DNA of 36,196 nucleotides from an uncultured Bacteroides sp. (lineage in GTDB: Bacteria; Bacteroidota; Bacteroidia; Chitinophagales; Chitinophagaceae), in the NCBI GenBank assembly GCA_902168085.1, contig CABHOP010000009.1, positions 1 through 36,196 on the forward strand. Reading direction: 5' to 3'. Below the pieces are notes generated by a model. The model had not been told where the DNA came from. It ran no database searches and worked only from the letters and a program-made list of their open reading frames with translations. Positions 7,741-15,637 of this stretch are shown here, piece after piece. Positions within the stretch are counted from its first letter, which is position 1; each line of letters begins with the position of its first letter. The position numbers and the translations under genes are program-made.

Positions 7741-8177
7741 GCAGAGTGCCTGTAAGAAATATTCAGGCTATTATATAATTCAATACTTTCACGCTTCTTG
7801 CATTTGGGTGTCTTTTCATCCAGCAGAGAGCTGCGGATGCCATCTATAATATTATCGGTAATGATATTTCTTCTATCCCTACTGCCCGTACGCTTCTTAT
7901 TCACCAGGTACACATCGTCCTCGCTCAGGGTATAAATAACAGGTATGCTGGCAAATGCTACATCGTCTAATATTTCATGATACACCTTCGTACTTCCCAA
8001 TCCGGGGTTATCAGGATTTACAAATATTACATCCGGTTTTATTTCCCTTGCTACTTCTGTAGCTATATCATCTGTGCAATTATATACTGCAAAACCGCGT
8101 TCTTTCAGCATTTCAGCATCTGCTGCCGTAGGGTGCATCTCGCCATTTACCATTAATACCCGTATACGCATAGACAT
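7737..8177 (-). CDS. Receiver-like protein lacking the phosphoacceptor aspartate
   Basis: This 146-residue protein follows the response-regulator receiver pattern: beta1 VLMVNGE, beta3 PDVIFVNPDNPG and beta4 IPVIYTLSEDD. However, the residue aligned with the phosphorylated Asp is Asn (N54), and the acidic pair after beta1 reads N-G-E. It is therefore probably a pseudo-receiver, perhaps signalling by protein contact. The C-terminal 45 residues are basic (KKRTGSRDRR, KCKKRES) and contain no recognisable DNA-binding or output domain. No kinase is adjacent. The receiver assignment rests on pattern only. Confidence 0.6.
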   Translation of the reverse strand: MSMRIRVLMVNGEMHPTAADAEMLKERGFAVYNCTDDIATEVAREIKPDVIFVNPDNPGLGSTKVYHEILDDVAFASIPVIYTLSEDDVYLVNKKRTGSRDRRNIITDNIIDGIRSSLLDEKTPKCKKRESIELYNSLNISYRHSA

Positions 8178-8381
8178 TCGTTTTTTCTGGGTGAGTGATA
8201 ATATATACGACTAAAAAATTGTGCCAGTTTTTTATATATAGACGGATGCTACAGACTTTAATGCACATATGACAGTATGATGATATTACAACACTTAGAG
8301 TTAAAAAAACAAGGACAAAAAAGCGGAGTTGCCGGATTACATTAAAATAATCCTTAAATTAGTAGTCCAAAAACTGCGGCT

Positions 8382-8957
8382 ATGTTAGTATATACCACGC
8401 GCACTATGATGCGCCCGTTTTCTAAGAGCGACCTGCAGCAACTCACAGCATTGTGTACCAATGAAGACGCTATGCGTTACATCCCTCCTACCTTTGGTAT
8501 TGAAAATGCTCAGCAAATAGAAGAAAGGCTTTCCAATTACATCAACCATCATGATGAGTTTGGAGTAGGCTTTTGCTATGTGAGCGATAAGGCAGGTAAT
8601 TTTATTGGCAGGGCAGGTTTCCATTTTGTGCCCGAAGTTAATTTGTATGAAATAGGTTATTCGCTATTGCCCGAACATTGGGGCAAGGGACTGGCTACCG
8701 AGGTAGTATCGGCACTGCTGGAATATGCCTATAACGACCTGAAACTGGATGCCGTTTGCGCCCGCACTATTGTAGGCAATGACAGGTCTGACAAAGTATT
8801 ACAGAAATGCGGTTTTACCCGTTTGGGCGAGCGTGCCTTCGTAGTTGGTGAAAAACTTTGTTTCTGGAATTATTATGAACACAACAATGAGGATGCACTT
8901 GTAGGCCACGAGGCATATATGAATGTGCACGAAGAAGACTGGAATATTCTTATCTGA
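8382..8957 (+). CDS. GNAT family N-acetyltransferase (RimJ/RimL-like)
   Basis: This 191-residue protein has the layout of the Acetyltransf_3 subgroup. The N-terminal strand is LVYTTRTMMRPFSKSDLQQL, then comes FIGRAGFHFVPEVNLYEIGYSL and the acetyl-CoA loop PEHWGKGLATEVVSALLEYA (about 104-123). The closing segment NDRSDKVLQKCGFTRLGE (about 136-153) is typical. The acceptor could be a protein N-terminus, an amino sugar or a small molecule; sequence does not decide. A single-gene unit with its own terminator. Confidence 0.92.
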   Translation: MLVYTTRTMMRPFSKSDLQQLTALCTNEDAMRYIPPTFGIENAQQIEERLSNYINHHDEFGVGFCYVSDKAGNFIGRAGFHFVPEVNLYEIGYSLLPEHWGKGLATEVVSALLEYAYNDLKLDAVCARTIVGNDRSDKVLQKCGFTRLGERAFVVGEKLCFWNYYEHNNEDALVGHEAYMNVHEEDWNILI

Positions 8958-8990
8958 TAGATGTGAACCGGAATCTGGAATTTCAACATA

Positions 8991-9010
8991 GGGGCTTAAA
9001 GCCCCTTTTC
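8991..9010 (+). terminator. Rho-independent terminator
   Basis: GGGGC (8991-8995) pairs with GCCCC (9001-9005) around TTAAA, followed by TTTTCTT. It lies 34 bases past the acetyltransferase stop. Confidence 0.75.
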
Positions 9011-9040
9011 TTATTATATTGGTAACTATCTTCGTATAGC

Positions 9041-9625
9041 ATGGATACGGAACTGATACTTAAGAATGTTTCAAGGTTTATAACCCTGACCGACGAGGAA
9101 CGCGACTATTTTGTATCTATTATGCGCCCACGCACCTACCGCAAGCGCCAGTACGTAGTGCAGGCAGGCGATGTGTGCAAATATGAGAACTTTGTAACCA
9201 AAGGTTGTCTGCGCTCTTATTTTGTAGATGATAATGGTTTTGAGCACATACTTCAGTTTGCCATAGAAGACTGGTGGATAGGCGATATGGCCAGCTTTAT
9301 AACGCAAACACCGGCCATGTTGAATGTGGAAGCCGTGGAAGATACAGAGTTGATACAGATATTAAAGGCCGACCTCGATGCCCTGTTTGACAAATACCCT
9401 AAGTTCGACCGCTTCTACAGGGAGCTGATACAGAAATCAATGGTTACGCAGCAAAGGCGTATTCTTTCCAACATCAGCCTTACAGCAGAACAGCGCTATC
9501 TTGCCTTCCGCAACCAGTATGCATTCCTGGAGCAGCGCCTGCCACAAAATTACATCGCATCTTATCTTGGTATTACTCCCGAATTTCTCAGCAAGATCCG
9601 CAAGAAAATAGCTACCAATAGTTGA
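9041..9625 (+). CDS. Crp/Fnr family transcriptional regulator
   Basis: This 194-residue protein has an N-terminal cyclic-nucleotide-type beta-barrel (about 20-115: RPRTYRKRQYVVQAGDVC, FVTKGCLRSYFVDDNGFEH). A long dimer helix follows, then a C-terminal helix-turn-helix (PQNYIASYLGITPEFLSKIRKK, about 167-190). This compact form is abundant in Bacteroidota, and the effector is usually unknown. Its nearest downstream neighbour is a DoxX-type gene 84 bases away, which it may regulate (inference from position). The region before the start contains TATCTTCG, a near match to the -7 element. Confidence 0.9.
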   Translation: MDTELILKNVSRFITLTDEERDYFVSIMRPRTYRKRQYVVQAGDVCKYENFVTKGCLRSYFVDDNGFEHILQFAIEDWWIGDMASFITQTPAMLNVEAVEDTELIQILKADLDALFDKYPKFDRFYRELIQKSMVTQQRRILSNISLTAEQRYLAFRNQYAFLEQRLPQNYIASYLGITPEFLSKIRKKIATNS

Positions 9626-9709
9626 AATAGTTCAAGTCCATTTCTTACACTACTTCATTTTTCATCGTGACGGATAGCTGCAGCTTTGCATGCTTAAATC
9701 ACATGTAAA

Positions 9710-10156
9710 ATGAAAGAGATCATACTAAGCTCTAACAATGATTGGGCAGGTTTTTTCCTCAGGTTATCGGCGGCAGTAGTATTGTTTCCGCACGGGGCAC
9801 AGAAGTTGCTGGGTTGGTTTGGCGGCTACGGCTTTACCAATTCTATGCACTATTTCACTAATACCGTACACTTGCCATGGATAATAGGCCTATTAGTGAT
9901 ACTGCTAGAGTTCTTTGGCCCATTATTATTGCTGGCAGGTATCGGCACACGTGTATGGGCAGCACTACTGGCCATACTATTTACAGGTATCGTACTGAAA
10001 GACCATATGCACAATGGCTTTTTCATGAACTGGTTTGGAAACCAGAAAGGCGAGGGCATGGAATATAGCCTGCTGTACATAGGCATCTGTATAGCCCTTG
10101 TGGTTAATGGTTCAGGTAAGCTATCTATTGATAATCTTATCAACTACACAAAATAA
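9710..10156 (+). CDS. DoxX family membrane protein (second copy)
   Basis: This 148-residue, four-helix membrane protein has FLRLSAAVVLFPHGAQKLLGWFGGYG at the N-terminus, then FTNTVHLPW, a Pro/Gly-rich loop and YSLLYIGICIALVVNGSGKLSID at the end. It belongs to the DoxX/YphA-like group but is clearly different from the copy at 7022. Role and cofactor are unknown. It follows a Crp/Fnr regulator and is convergent with a diheme cytochrome gene, with a shared terminator between them. Confidence 0.9.
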   Translation: MKEIILSSNNDWAGFFLRLSAAVVLFPHGAQKLLGWFGGYGFTNSMHYFTNTVHLPWIIGLLVILLEFFGPLLLLAGIGTRVWAALLAILFTGIVLKDHMHNGFFMNWFGNQKGEGMEYSLLYIGICIALVVNGSGKLSIDNLINYTK

Positions 10157-10178
10157 AAGGGAGCATCAGGCTCCCTTT
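10156..10178. terminator. Bidirectional terminator between convergent genes
   Basis: AAAGGGAGC (10156-10164), the loop ATCAG, and GCTCCCTTT (10170-10178) form a perfect nine-base stem. A-rich and T-containing flanks let it work for both the DoxX gene and the minus-strand cytochrome gene. Confidence 0.75.
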
Positions 10179-10180
10179 AG

Positions 10181-11179
10181 TTATTTAACAGCTACCGTAG
10201 CAGCCGGCTTCCATTTCTCCACTTTATGGTTAATGGGTTTAATGCTTTTCAGGTACACATATATTGCTTCCAGGTCGCCTTGCTTCATATTGGCATACAT
10301 CATCCATGGCATAATGGTAACAAAGTCTTTAATTGGGTCTACCTTATGCGGATGATAATTTGAATCGGCATATGCTTTAAAACGGGCTACAAACTGCTCT
10401 TTACTCCATGTACCGATACCTGTCGTCATATCGAACGTGATATTGGGTGTAGTAAGATTGCCACCGGGCATGGTAAATACCCTGCCACCGCCAAACTCCG
10501 TACCGGCTATCAGCTGTGCTTTATCATTCACCTGGGTATGGCATTCTACACAGCCCGAAAACAGGGTAACATATTTGCCATATGCCAGCGAATCCGTTTC
10601 TGCAGGCTTTGCCATTTGGGGTGATTTATGAGGTATCGTACGCACTATCAGGCTGAAAGGAAAGTCAGCTTTCGATTCAAGCCTTTCTGATTGGGTTTCG
10701 GGTAATGAACGCAAATATGCTATAATGGATATGATATCCTGGCTATCTACCTGCCCGTAATAATGGTATGGCATTACCGGCATGATAGGCTCCCCTTCCT
10801 TGGTAACACCGGTAGTAATAGCGCGGTATATTTCACCATCTGTCCAATCTTTCAGACCATATGGAGTAATATTTTTGGAATAAAAGGCACCGGGAAAGCC
10901 CAGCTTCTGATCAAACAATTCGCCACCGGCACCAAATGTACCGGGGGTGATGGGAGCGCCAAACAATGTCCAGTCGCGTTTGGAATGGCAATCCATACAT
11001 ACCGCCACACAATTGGCAAGATATTCACCACGGGCTACACGTTCAGGAGTTACTTCTACTTTAATGTTTGGCGCATCGCCTACATCGGGTTTTGCTACAT
11101 TCAGGTATGCAGCGCCGGAAGCTGCCAATACAACAATAACGGCAAGGACCATTAATAGTCCTTTTAGAATTTTCTTCAT
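10181..11179 (-). CDS. Membrane-anchored diheme cytochrome c
   Basis: This 332-residue protein begins with an uncleaved-looking anchor or signal helix (ILKGLLMVLAVIVVLAASGA, 4-23). Two c-type heme sites follow: CMDCH (61-65) and CVECH (210-214). Candidate axial Met residues lie in EPIMPVMPYHY (about 130-140) and in VTIMPWMMY near the C-terminus. Each half ends with the AYLRSL / VYLKSI helix typical of class I cytochrome domains, so this is a tandem duplication. It should act in periplasmic electron transfer. No oxidase or dehydrogenase gene is adjacent, so the partner is unknown. Confidence 0.92.
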   Translation of the reverse strand: MKKILKGLLMVLAVIVVLAASGAAYLNVAKPDVGDAPNIKVEVTPERVARGEYLANCVAVCMDCHSKRDWTLFGAPITPGTFGAGGELFDQKLGFPGAFYSKNITPYGLKDWTDGEIYRAITTGVTKEGEPIMPVMPYHYYGQVDSQDIISIIAYLRSLPETQSERLESKADFPFSLIVRTIPHKSPQMAKPAETDSLAYGKYVTLFSGCVECHTQVNDKAQLIAGTEFGGGRVFTMPGGNLTTPNITFDMTTGIGTWSKEQFVARFKAYADSNYHPHKVDPIKDFVTIMPWMMYANMKQGDLEAIYVYLKSIKPINHKVEKWKPAATVAVK

Positions 11180-11294
11180 TTTGGGGGTGGTTTGCGGCGA
11201 AAATATAATCTTAATATGATCTTTTATAGCATTTATAAATAAATTTATAAATGTTTCATTTTCGGATATTGAAATCAGGATATAGATTTACAGT

Positions 11295-12074
11295 ATGATA
11301 CGCAACATACTGAATGATAAGCCAACCCGGCTTTTCTTATTTATAGCTTCCTTTTTTGTAGCTAATGCCTTGATTGCCGAGTGTATTGGCGGCAAGCTGT
11401 TTTCACTGGAGCGTGTATTTGGTATGGAGCCCCGGCCTTTTTCATTATTGGGTGAAGAGGGGCTTACTTATACCCTAACCTGCGGGGTATTGCTATGGCC
11501 TTTAGAGTTTGTAATGACCGATATTGTTAATGAGTTTTACGGGCCAAAGGCCGTAAGACGTATTTCTTACATAGCAGTCATACTTATCTGTTATGCCTTT
11601 CTGATGTTCTATTTTGCCATACATGTACCTGCCAACCGCGAGTTTTGGATAGGCAGTCGCAGTGCGGATGGCGTGCCGGACATGCAGGCAGCATTCAGTA
11701 GCATCTTCGGCCAGGGTATGTGGATCATATTTGGCAGCCTTGTAGCTTTTCTTGTCAGCCAGTTATTAGACGTTTGGGTATTTCACCGCATCAAAAAGGT
11801 AACCGGTGAAAAGAAAGTATGGCTGCGCGCAACAGGCTCTACCCTTGTATCTCAGTTTATAGACAGTTTCATAGTGCTATTCATAGCTTTTAAGATAGGC
11901 AATGGCTGGAGCTACCAGCGTGTATTGGCCATAGGCCTGGTTAATTATAGCTATAAAGCAGCAATGGCGTTATTACTAACGCCATTGATATACTTTATTG
12001 AAAACCGTATTGAAAATTATCTTGGTAAAGACCAGACTGCCCAGCTAAAAGCGGCGGCTATGGGTAATGAATAA
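11295..12074 (+). CDS. Queuosine precursor transporter (VUT family)
   Basis: This 259-residue integral membrane protein carries the family marks LEFVMTDIVNEFYGPKAVRR (about 75-94), AFLVSQLLDVWVFHRIKK and TLVSQFIDSFIVLFIAF, with about six helices. Family knowledge (YhhQ/QueT-like) assigns uptake of queuosine precursors such as queuine or preQ1. The tgt gene at 28860 encodes the enzyme that inserts such bases into tRNA, consistent with salvage in this organism. No preQ1 riboswitch is visible in the 115 bases upstream. It is convergent with the barrel gene, with three bases between stops. Confidence 0.9.
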   Translation: MIRNILNDKPTRLFLFIASFFVANALIAECIGGKLFSLERVFGMEPRPFSLLGEEGLTYTLTCGVLLWPLEFVMTDIVNEFYGPKAVRRISYIAVILICYAFLMFYFAIHVPANREFWIGSRSADGVPDMQAAFSSIFGQGMWIIFGSLVAFLVSQLLDVWVFHRIKKVTGEKKVWLRATGSTLVSQFIDSFIVLFIAFKIGNGWSYQRVLAIGLVNYSYKAAMALLLTPLIYFIENRIENYLGKDQTAQLKAAAMGNE

Positions 12075-12077
12075 CCC

Positions 12078-13928
12078 TTAGCGTACACGTGGCCTTTGAT
12101 ACTTATTATCACTGAAGCGGTATACAAAGTTCACCTGGAAGTTGGTAGTGCGGTACAGGTATTTAGATACCTGCAGTGCACCACGTGTGGTTACATTATC
12201 CCATACAGACTGTGTAGCACGTATATCTACACCTACTGCAGGTGTTATCTGGTAGCCCACACCTAATACACCACCCATGCTGAACCTTGAACCGAAGTCG
12301 TTATAGGTTATCCTCGCATCTTTCTTCCATTCTGCATTCAGCTGAGAAGACATACCGGGTTCACCCACTATTTCGCGTTTGTACACTTCATCCCTCGGAG
12401 AAGGGTTCATAGCAAAGTGATAAGATGCATTAATACCCGCTATAAGGTTTACACGGCGGATAGAATAACGGAGTGCAACCGGTAATTCTACACTCGAGTT
12501 GGTAGCAAACTCATAATAGTTTGTCCGGTCTTCGTATTTGTAAATCTTTTTGTTAGTAACCGGATCCACCATTGATGAGTCCATTAGTTGATTGTACTGG
12601 TTAGTCACCGATTTACCATTACCAAAGCGGTAGATATATTTCAATTCAGCGAACATGCTCCATTTTTCGCTCATGGTCATGATGCCTGCTATACCAAACT
12701 GCACACCCATCATATTATAATTGCCGGTAGTGCTGGTGATACCTGCTACAATGCCGGGACGAAGTGTTACGCCTGTCAGGTCGAGCCTTGTGTTGCGTAT
12801 CATCTCTTCAAACCTGTTAGGGTTATAACTTTTGCGTTTTTTGCTCTCTGTTTTAAAATCACTTAATGGAGCATAAGCACCTTTTTCAGCGGCTGCATCT
12901 GCAGGCAAGGCTGCTGCAGGAGTAATATCTGCATTTGCAGCTACTGTATTTGCATTTGAATTTGAATTATCAGTTACCGGTATCGTTCTTTCTATACCAA
13001 TTTTACCCATATTGAAAGTATCCTCTGTACGGTAACCTTTACGGTTACTTTCGCGAATAGCCACCATATTAAAGGAGTCAACAATACGCTGTTCTTTTTT
13101 ATACCTCGGATTTGTTTCTTCAGGGCTCAGTTTCTTTCTTTCGTTACCGGTATTGCCGGCTACTACATTAGTATTGTTAGGTTGATTGCTATTAGTACCG
13201 CTATTGTATACTGTACTGCCGGTGCCATTACCGTTAGTAGCATCACTAGCTTCGCTGTAATCTACCTGGAATGAAGGCATATTTTCATTAACAGAAGGTG
13301 TATAAACCATATGGTCGACAGGCAGTGTAGCTGGTTTTGTGAATACAAGGGCGCTCAAAAGCGACTTCTTATTGATTTTCAAAGAGTTAACCACCTTATC
13401 AGAAGTAGCTATCACATCCTGCATTGCCTTATTAACCTTAGCAGGTTTGCTCGTTGAAGCCGCTATCCTGTTGTTCGCAGCATTGGCTGTAGCACCATCA
13501 GCAGCAGAATTGTTTCCGTTTGTTTCCGGATTTTCAGAAACCGTATTAGAAACATTTGCATCGGGTGCTGCCGTATTCGATGCTGTAGCCGCTGAATTTG
13601 CAGTTATGTTGCCCTCCATTCCGGAAACCAAACCGCCAGATGTTTTACGTGCGGCTGTTGCAGCACCGTTTCCGGTTTTTGCATTGTCACTTGCAGCACG
13701 GAAAGCCTCGTATGCTTTGTAGCTACCTACTGTAGCACTTGCCAGTAACAGCAAGCCGGCAGCATATGTAAACATACGCCTCCAGTTATACACAGCAACC
13801 ACTTTCTCCGGCATCTTTTCATCCAGCAAATCCCGCATCTTCAGCCAGGCACCCGCACGCTCCTCTTCCTCACCACCGGTAAGGCGCTGTCGCAGCAGGT
13901 CATCAATATTTACCATGTTTTTATCCAT
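12078..13928 (-). CDS. Predicted envelope-spanning protein: anti-sigma-like N-terminus, inner-membrane helix, outer-membrane barrel
   Basis: This 616-residue protein starts with a charged cytoplasmic-type segment containing GAWLKMRDLLDEKM (27-39). A single hydrophobic helix follows (about 52-70, MFTYAAGLLLLASATVG), then about 310 residues rich in Asn, Ala, Thr and Ser that look disordered. The C-terminal region (about 385-616) is PorT-like barrel sequence, with strands such as GVQFGIAGIMTM and WSMFAELKYIYRFGNG and the ending FQVNFVYRF. It follows the sigma factor gene by 11 bases, so it may control that sigma factor. The topology and regulatory role are inference. Confidence 0.72.
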   Translation of the reverse strand: MDKNMVNIDDLLRQRLTGGEEEERAGAWLKMRDLLDEKMPEKVVAVYNWRRMFTYAAGLLLLASATVGSYKAYEAFRAASDNAKTGNGAATAARKTSGGLVSGMEGNITANSAATASNTAAPDANVSNTVSENPETNGNNSAADGATANAANNRIAASTSKPAKVNKAMQDVIATSDKVVNSLKINKKSLLSALVFTKPATLPVDHMVYTPSVNENMPSFQVDYSEASDATNGNGTGSTVYNSGTNSNQPNNTNVVAGNTGNERKKLSPEETNPRYKKEQRIVDSFNMVAIRESNRKGYRTEDTFNMGKIGIERTIPVTDNSNSNANTVAANADITPAAALPADAAAEKGAYAPLSDFKTESKKRKSYNPNRFEEMIRNTRLDLTGVTLRPGIVAGITSTTGNYNMMGVQFGIAGIMTMSEKWSMFAELKYIYRFGNGKSVTNQYNQLMDSSMVDPVTNKKIYKYEDRTNYYEFATNSSVELPVALRYSIRRVNLIAGINASYHFAMNPSPRDEVYKREIVGEPGMSSQLNAEWKKDARITYNDFGSRFSMGGVLGVGYQITPAVGVDIRATQSVWDNVTTRGALQVSKYLYRTTNFQVNFVYRFSDNKYQRPRVR

Positions 13929-13939
13929 ATGGATAAAAT

Positions 13940-14514
13940 TTATTTTTTAAAATGTAATTGTAGTTTTTCAATCTTGTCTTTCAATATTCTTCGCCCTTCG
14001 GAAAGGTGCCATTTGGAAGTGCCTTCGCTGATTCCTATCATTTTACCTATTTCCTTATGCGAAAACCCTTCCATCACATACATATTAAACACGTTTCGGG
14101 TAGCTTCAGGCAGCGATTGTACTAATTCCAGCAATTGGTTATAATACAATCGGTCCGCGTGGTCTTATGTACATACTGGTCTTTTTCCACCAGCATTATC
14201 TTCTCGTTATAACGTACATTCTGCTTCACATAGTCTGACACGGCATGAAAGACAATTTTTCTTAACCAACCTTCGAAAGAACCTTGAAACGTGTATTGCT
14301 CTATCTTCTGAAACGCTCTTAAAAAACCATTATTCAATACTTCTTCTGCCTGTTCCTGGTGATCTATATACCTTCTTACTACCCCCATCATACGTGGATA
14401 AAAGAGATGATATAACTTCTCCTGGGCCATACGTTCGTTTCGTATACACCCCTGGATGAGTTCTTGCAGCTCGCTCGTCTGACCTGGTACAGTATAAACC
14501 AATGCTATAGGCAA
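13940..14514 (-). pseudogene. ECF-type sigma-70 factor interrupted by a frameshift
   Basis: Two overlapping frames together make one ECF sigma factor. The first (from a TTG at 14514) covers region 2: AQEKLYHLFYPRMMGVVRRY, DHQEQAEEVLNNGFLRAFQKI and FEGWLRKIVFHAVSDYV. The second covers region 4: LPEATRNVFNMYVMEGFSHKEIGKMIGISEGTSKWHLSEGR. Continuity shifts near 14165-14166, where frame one reads VHKTTRT and the -1 frame reads DHADRLYYNQL. One added A in the coding strand (AA to AAA) would restore a single protein of about 191 residues. It may be a sequencing error or a real inactivating deletion; no slippery heptamer is seen. It is operonic with the barrel gene downstream. Confidence 0.85.
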
Positions 14515-14860
14515 GTAACGGGTATTAAGATTACCAACATAATAGACTGGTTTCGTAGTCTGGCGGTTGGGTAAATAACCGTTAGATTTTTAATAATTAA
14601 CGAATAGGATGAAGTATGGGCCTAAGATACACAGGACTATGATTGTTAGATATAGATAAAAAACAATATTATTTTTTGTAAATTGTTTATTCATCATACT
14701 TATAAGCTTATCTGATATTCACCCGCTACCATCTTAAAATAAATTCAAATGAATAATATAAGATACTGAATATCAAAATGATAATTTAAAAAACCACAAG
14801 AAATTACACTTTATAAGCAATGGCATATTTTTTATAACCAATATATAAAATGATAAAGCT
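14515..14860. other. AT-rich divergent intergenic region
   Basis: This 346-base gap separates the sigma factor (minus) from ku (plus) and must hold both promoters. I see no gene, RNA or terminator in it. The only structure noted is the inverted repeat GATATTCA (14714-14721) and TGAATATC (14767-14774), 45 bases apart. No clean TTG-20-TAnnTTTG promoter was identified. Confidence 0.5.
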
Positions 14861-15637
14861 ATGCGAGCAATATGGAGCGGTGCAATAGGCTTCGGCCTCG
14901 TTAACATACCCGTAAAAATTTTTAGCGCAATCCAGGAAAGCAACCTTGATCTGGACATGTTGGATAAAAAAGATCATTCAAATATTAAATTTCAACGTGT
15001 AAATGAAACTACAGGCAAAGTGGTGGAATGGGGCAATATTGTAAAAGGCTATAAATACAATGACGATTATGTAGTGCTGGGTGAAGAAGATTTTAAGAAG
15101 GCGAGCCCTGAAAAAACACAGGTAATAGCCATAGAAGAATTTGTAAAAGAAGACCAGGTAGATATTATCTATCACGAGACAGTGTACTATGTAGAACCTG
15201 CCAAAGGCGGAGAGCGTGCCTATGCCCTGTTGCGTGAAGCATTAAAACAAAGTGGCAAAGTAGCTTTGGGCACCTTTGTAATGCGCACGAAGGAAAACTT
15301 TTGCATGCTGAAAGCCGTAGATAATATGGTAGTGCTTATAAAGCTGCGTTTTCCGGAAGAAATCAGGAGTACCGATGAATTATCGCTGCCTGAAAAAGTA
15401 ACAATAAAACCTGCGGAGCTGAAAATGGCAGTATCACTGATAAACCAACTGACGCCAAAACGGTTTGTAATAGATAAATATAAGGATACATACAGTGCTT
15501 CTCTGATGAAAATAATAGAAGCCAAAGCCAAAGGTAAACGTGTAGCTGCGCCGAAGTTCAAAATAGTGAAGAACAAGACCAAGGACATTATGGCGCAACT
15601 GAAAGAAAGCATAGAGCGTAGTAAAAAAGCATCGTAA
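14861..15637 (+). CDS. ku: Ku, DNA end-binding protein of non-homologous end joining
   Basis: This 258-residue protein has the usual size for bacterial Ku. It begins with the signature MRAIWSGAIGFGLVNIPVKI and continues with DMLDKKDHSNIKFQRVNETTGK, VVLGEEDFKKASPEKT and YYVEPAKGGERAYALLREAL. The Ku homodimer forms a ring on DNA double-strand ends and recruits LigD. The C-terminal tail is Lys-rich. The stop codon overlaps the ligD start (TAATG, sharing the A at 15637), showing translational coupling in one operon. Confidence 0.97.
   Translation: MRAIWSGAIGFGLVNIPVKIFSAIQESNLDLDMLDKKDHSNIKFQRVNETTGKVVEWGNIVKGYKYNDDYVVLGEEDFKKASPEKTQVIAIEEFVKEDQVDIIYHETVYYVEPAKGGERAYALLREALKQSGKVALGTFVMRTKENFCMLKAVDNMVVLIKLRFPEEIRSTDELSLPEKVTIKPAELKMAVSLINQLTPKRFVIDKYKDTYSASLMKIIEAKAKGKRVAAPKFKIVKNKTKDIMAQLKESIERSKKAS

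Noticed and set aside
9710-10156. Recent duplication of the DoxX gene at 7022
   Set aside because: The two proteins share the family layout but little direct identity by eye, so they are old paralogues rather than a recent copy.
11180-11294. preQ1 riboswitch before the queuosine transporter
   Set aside because: The region is AT-rich and shows no preQ1 aptamer stem or A-rich tail in the expected order.
14122-14172. Programmed -1 ribosomal frameshift in the sigma factor
   Set aside because: No slippery heptamer of the X-XXY-YYZ type and no downstream pseudoknot is apparent; a one-base deletion or read error is simpler.
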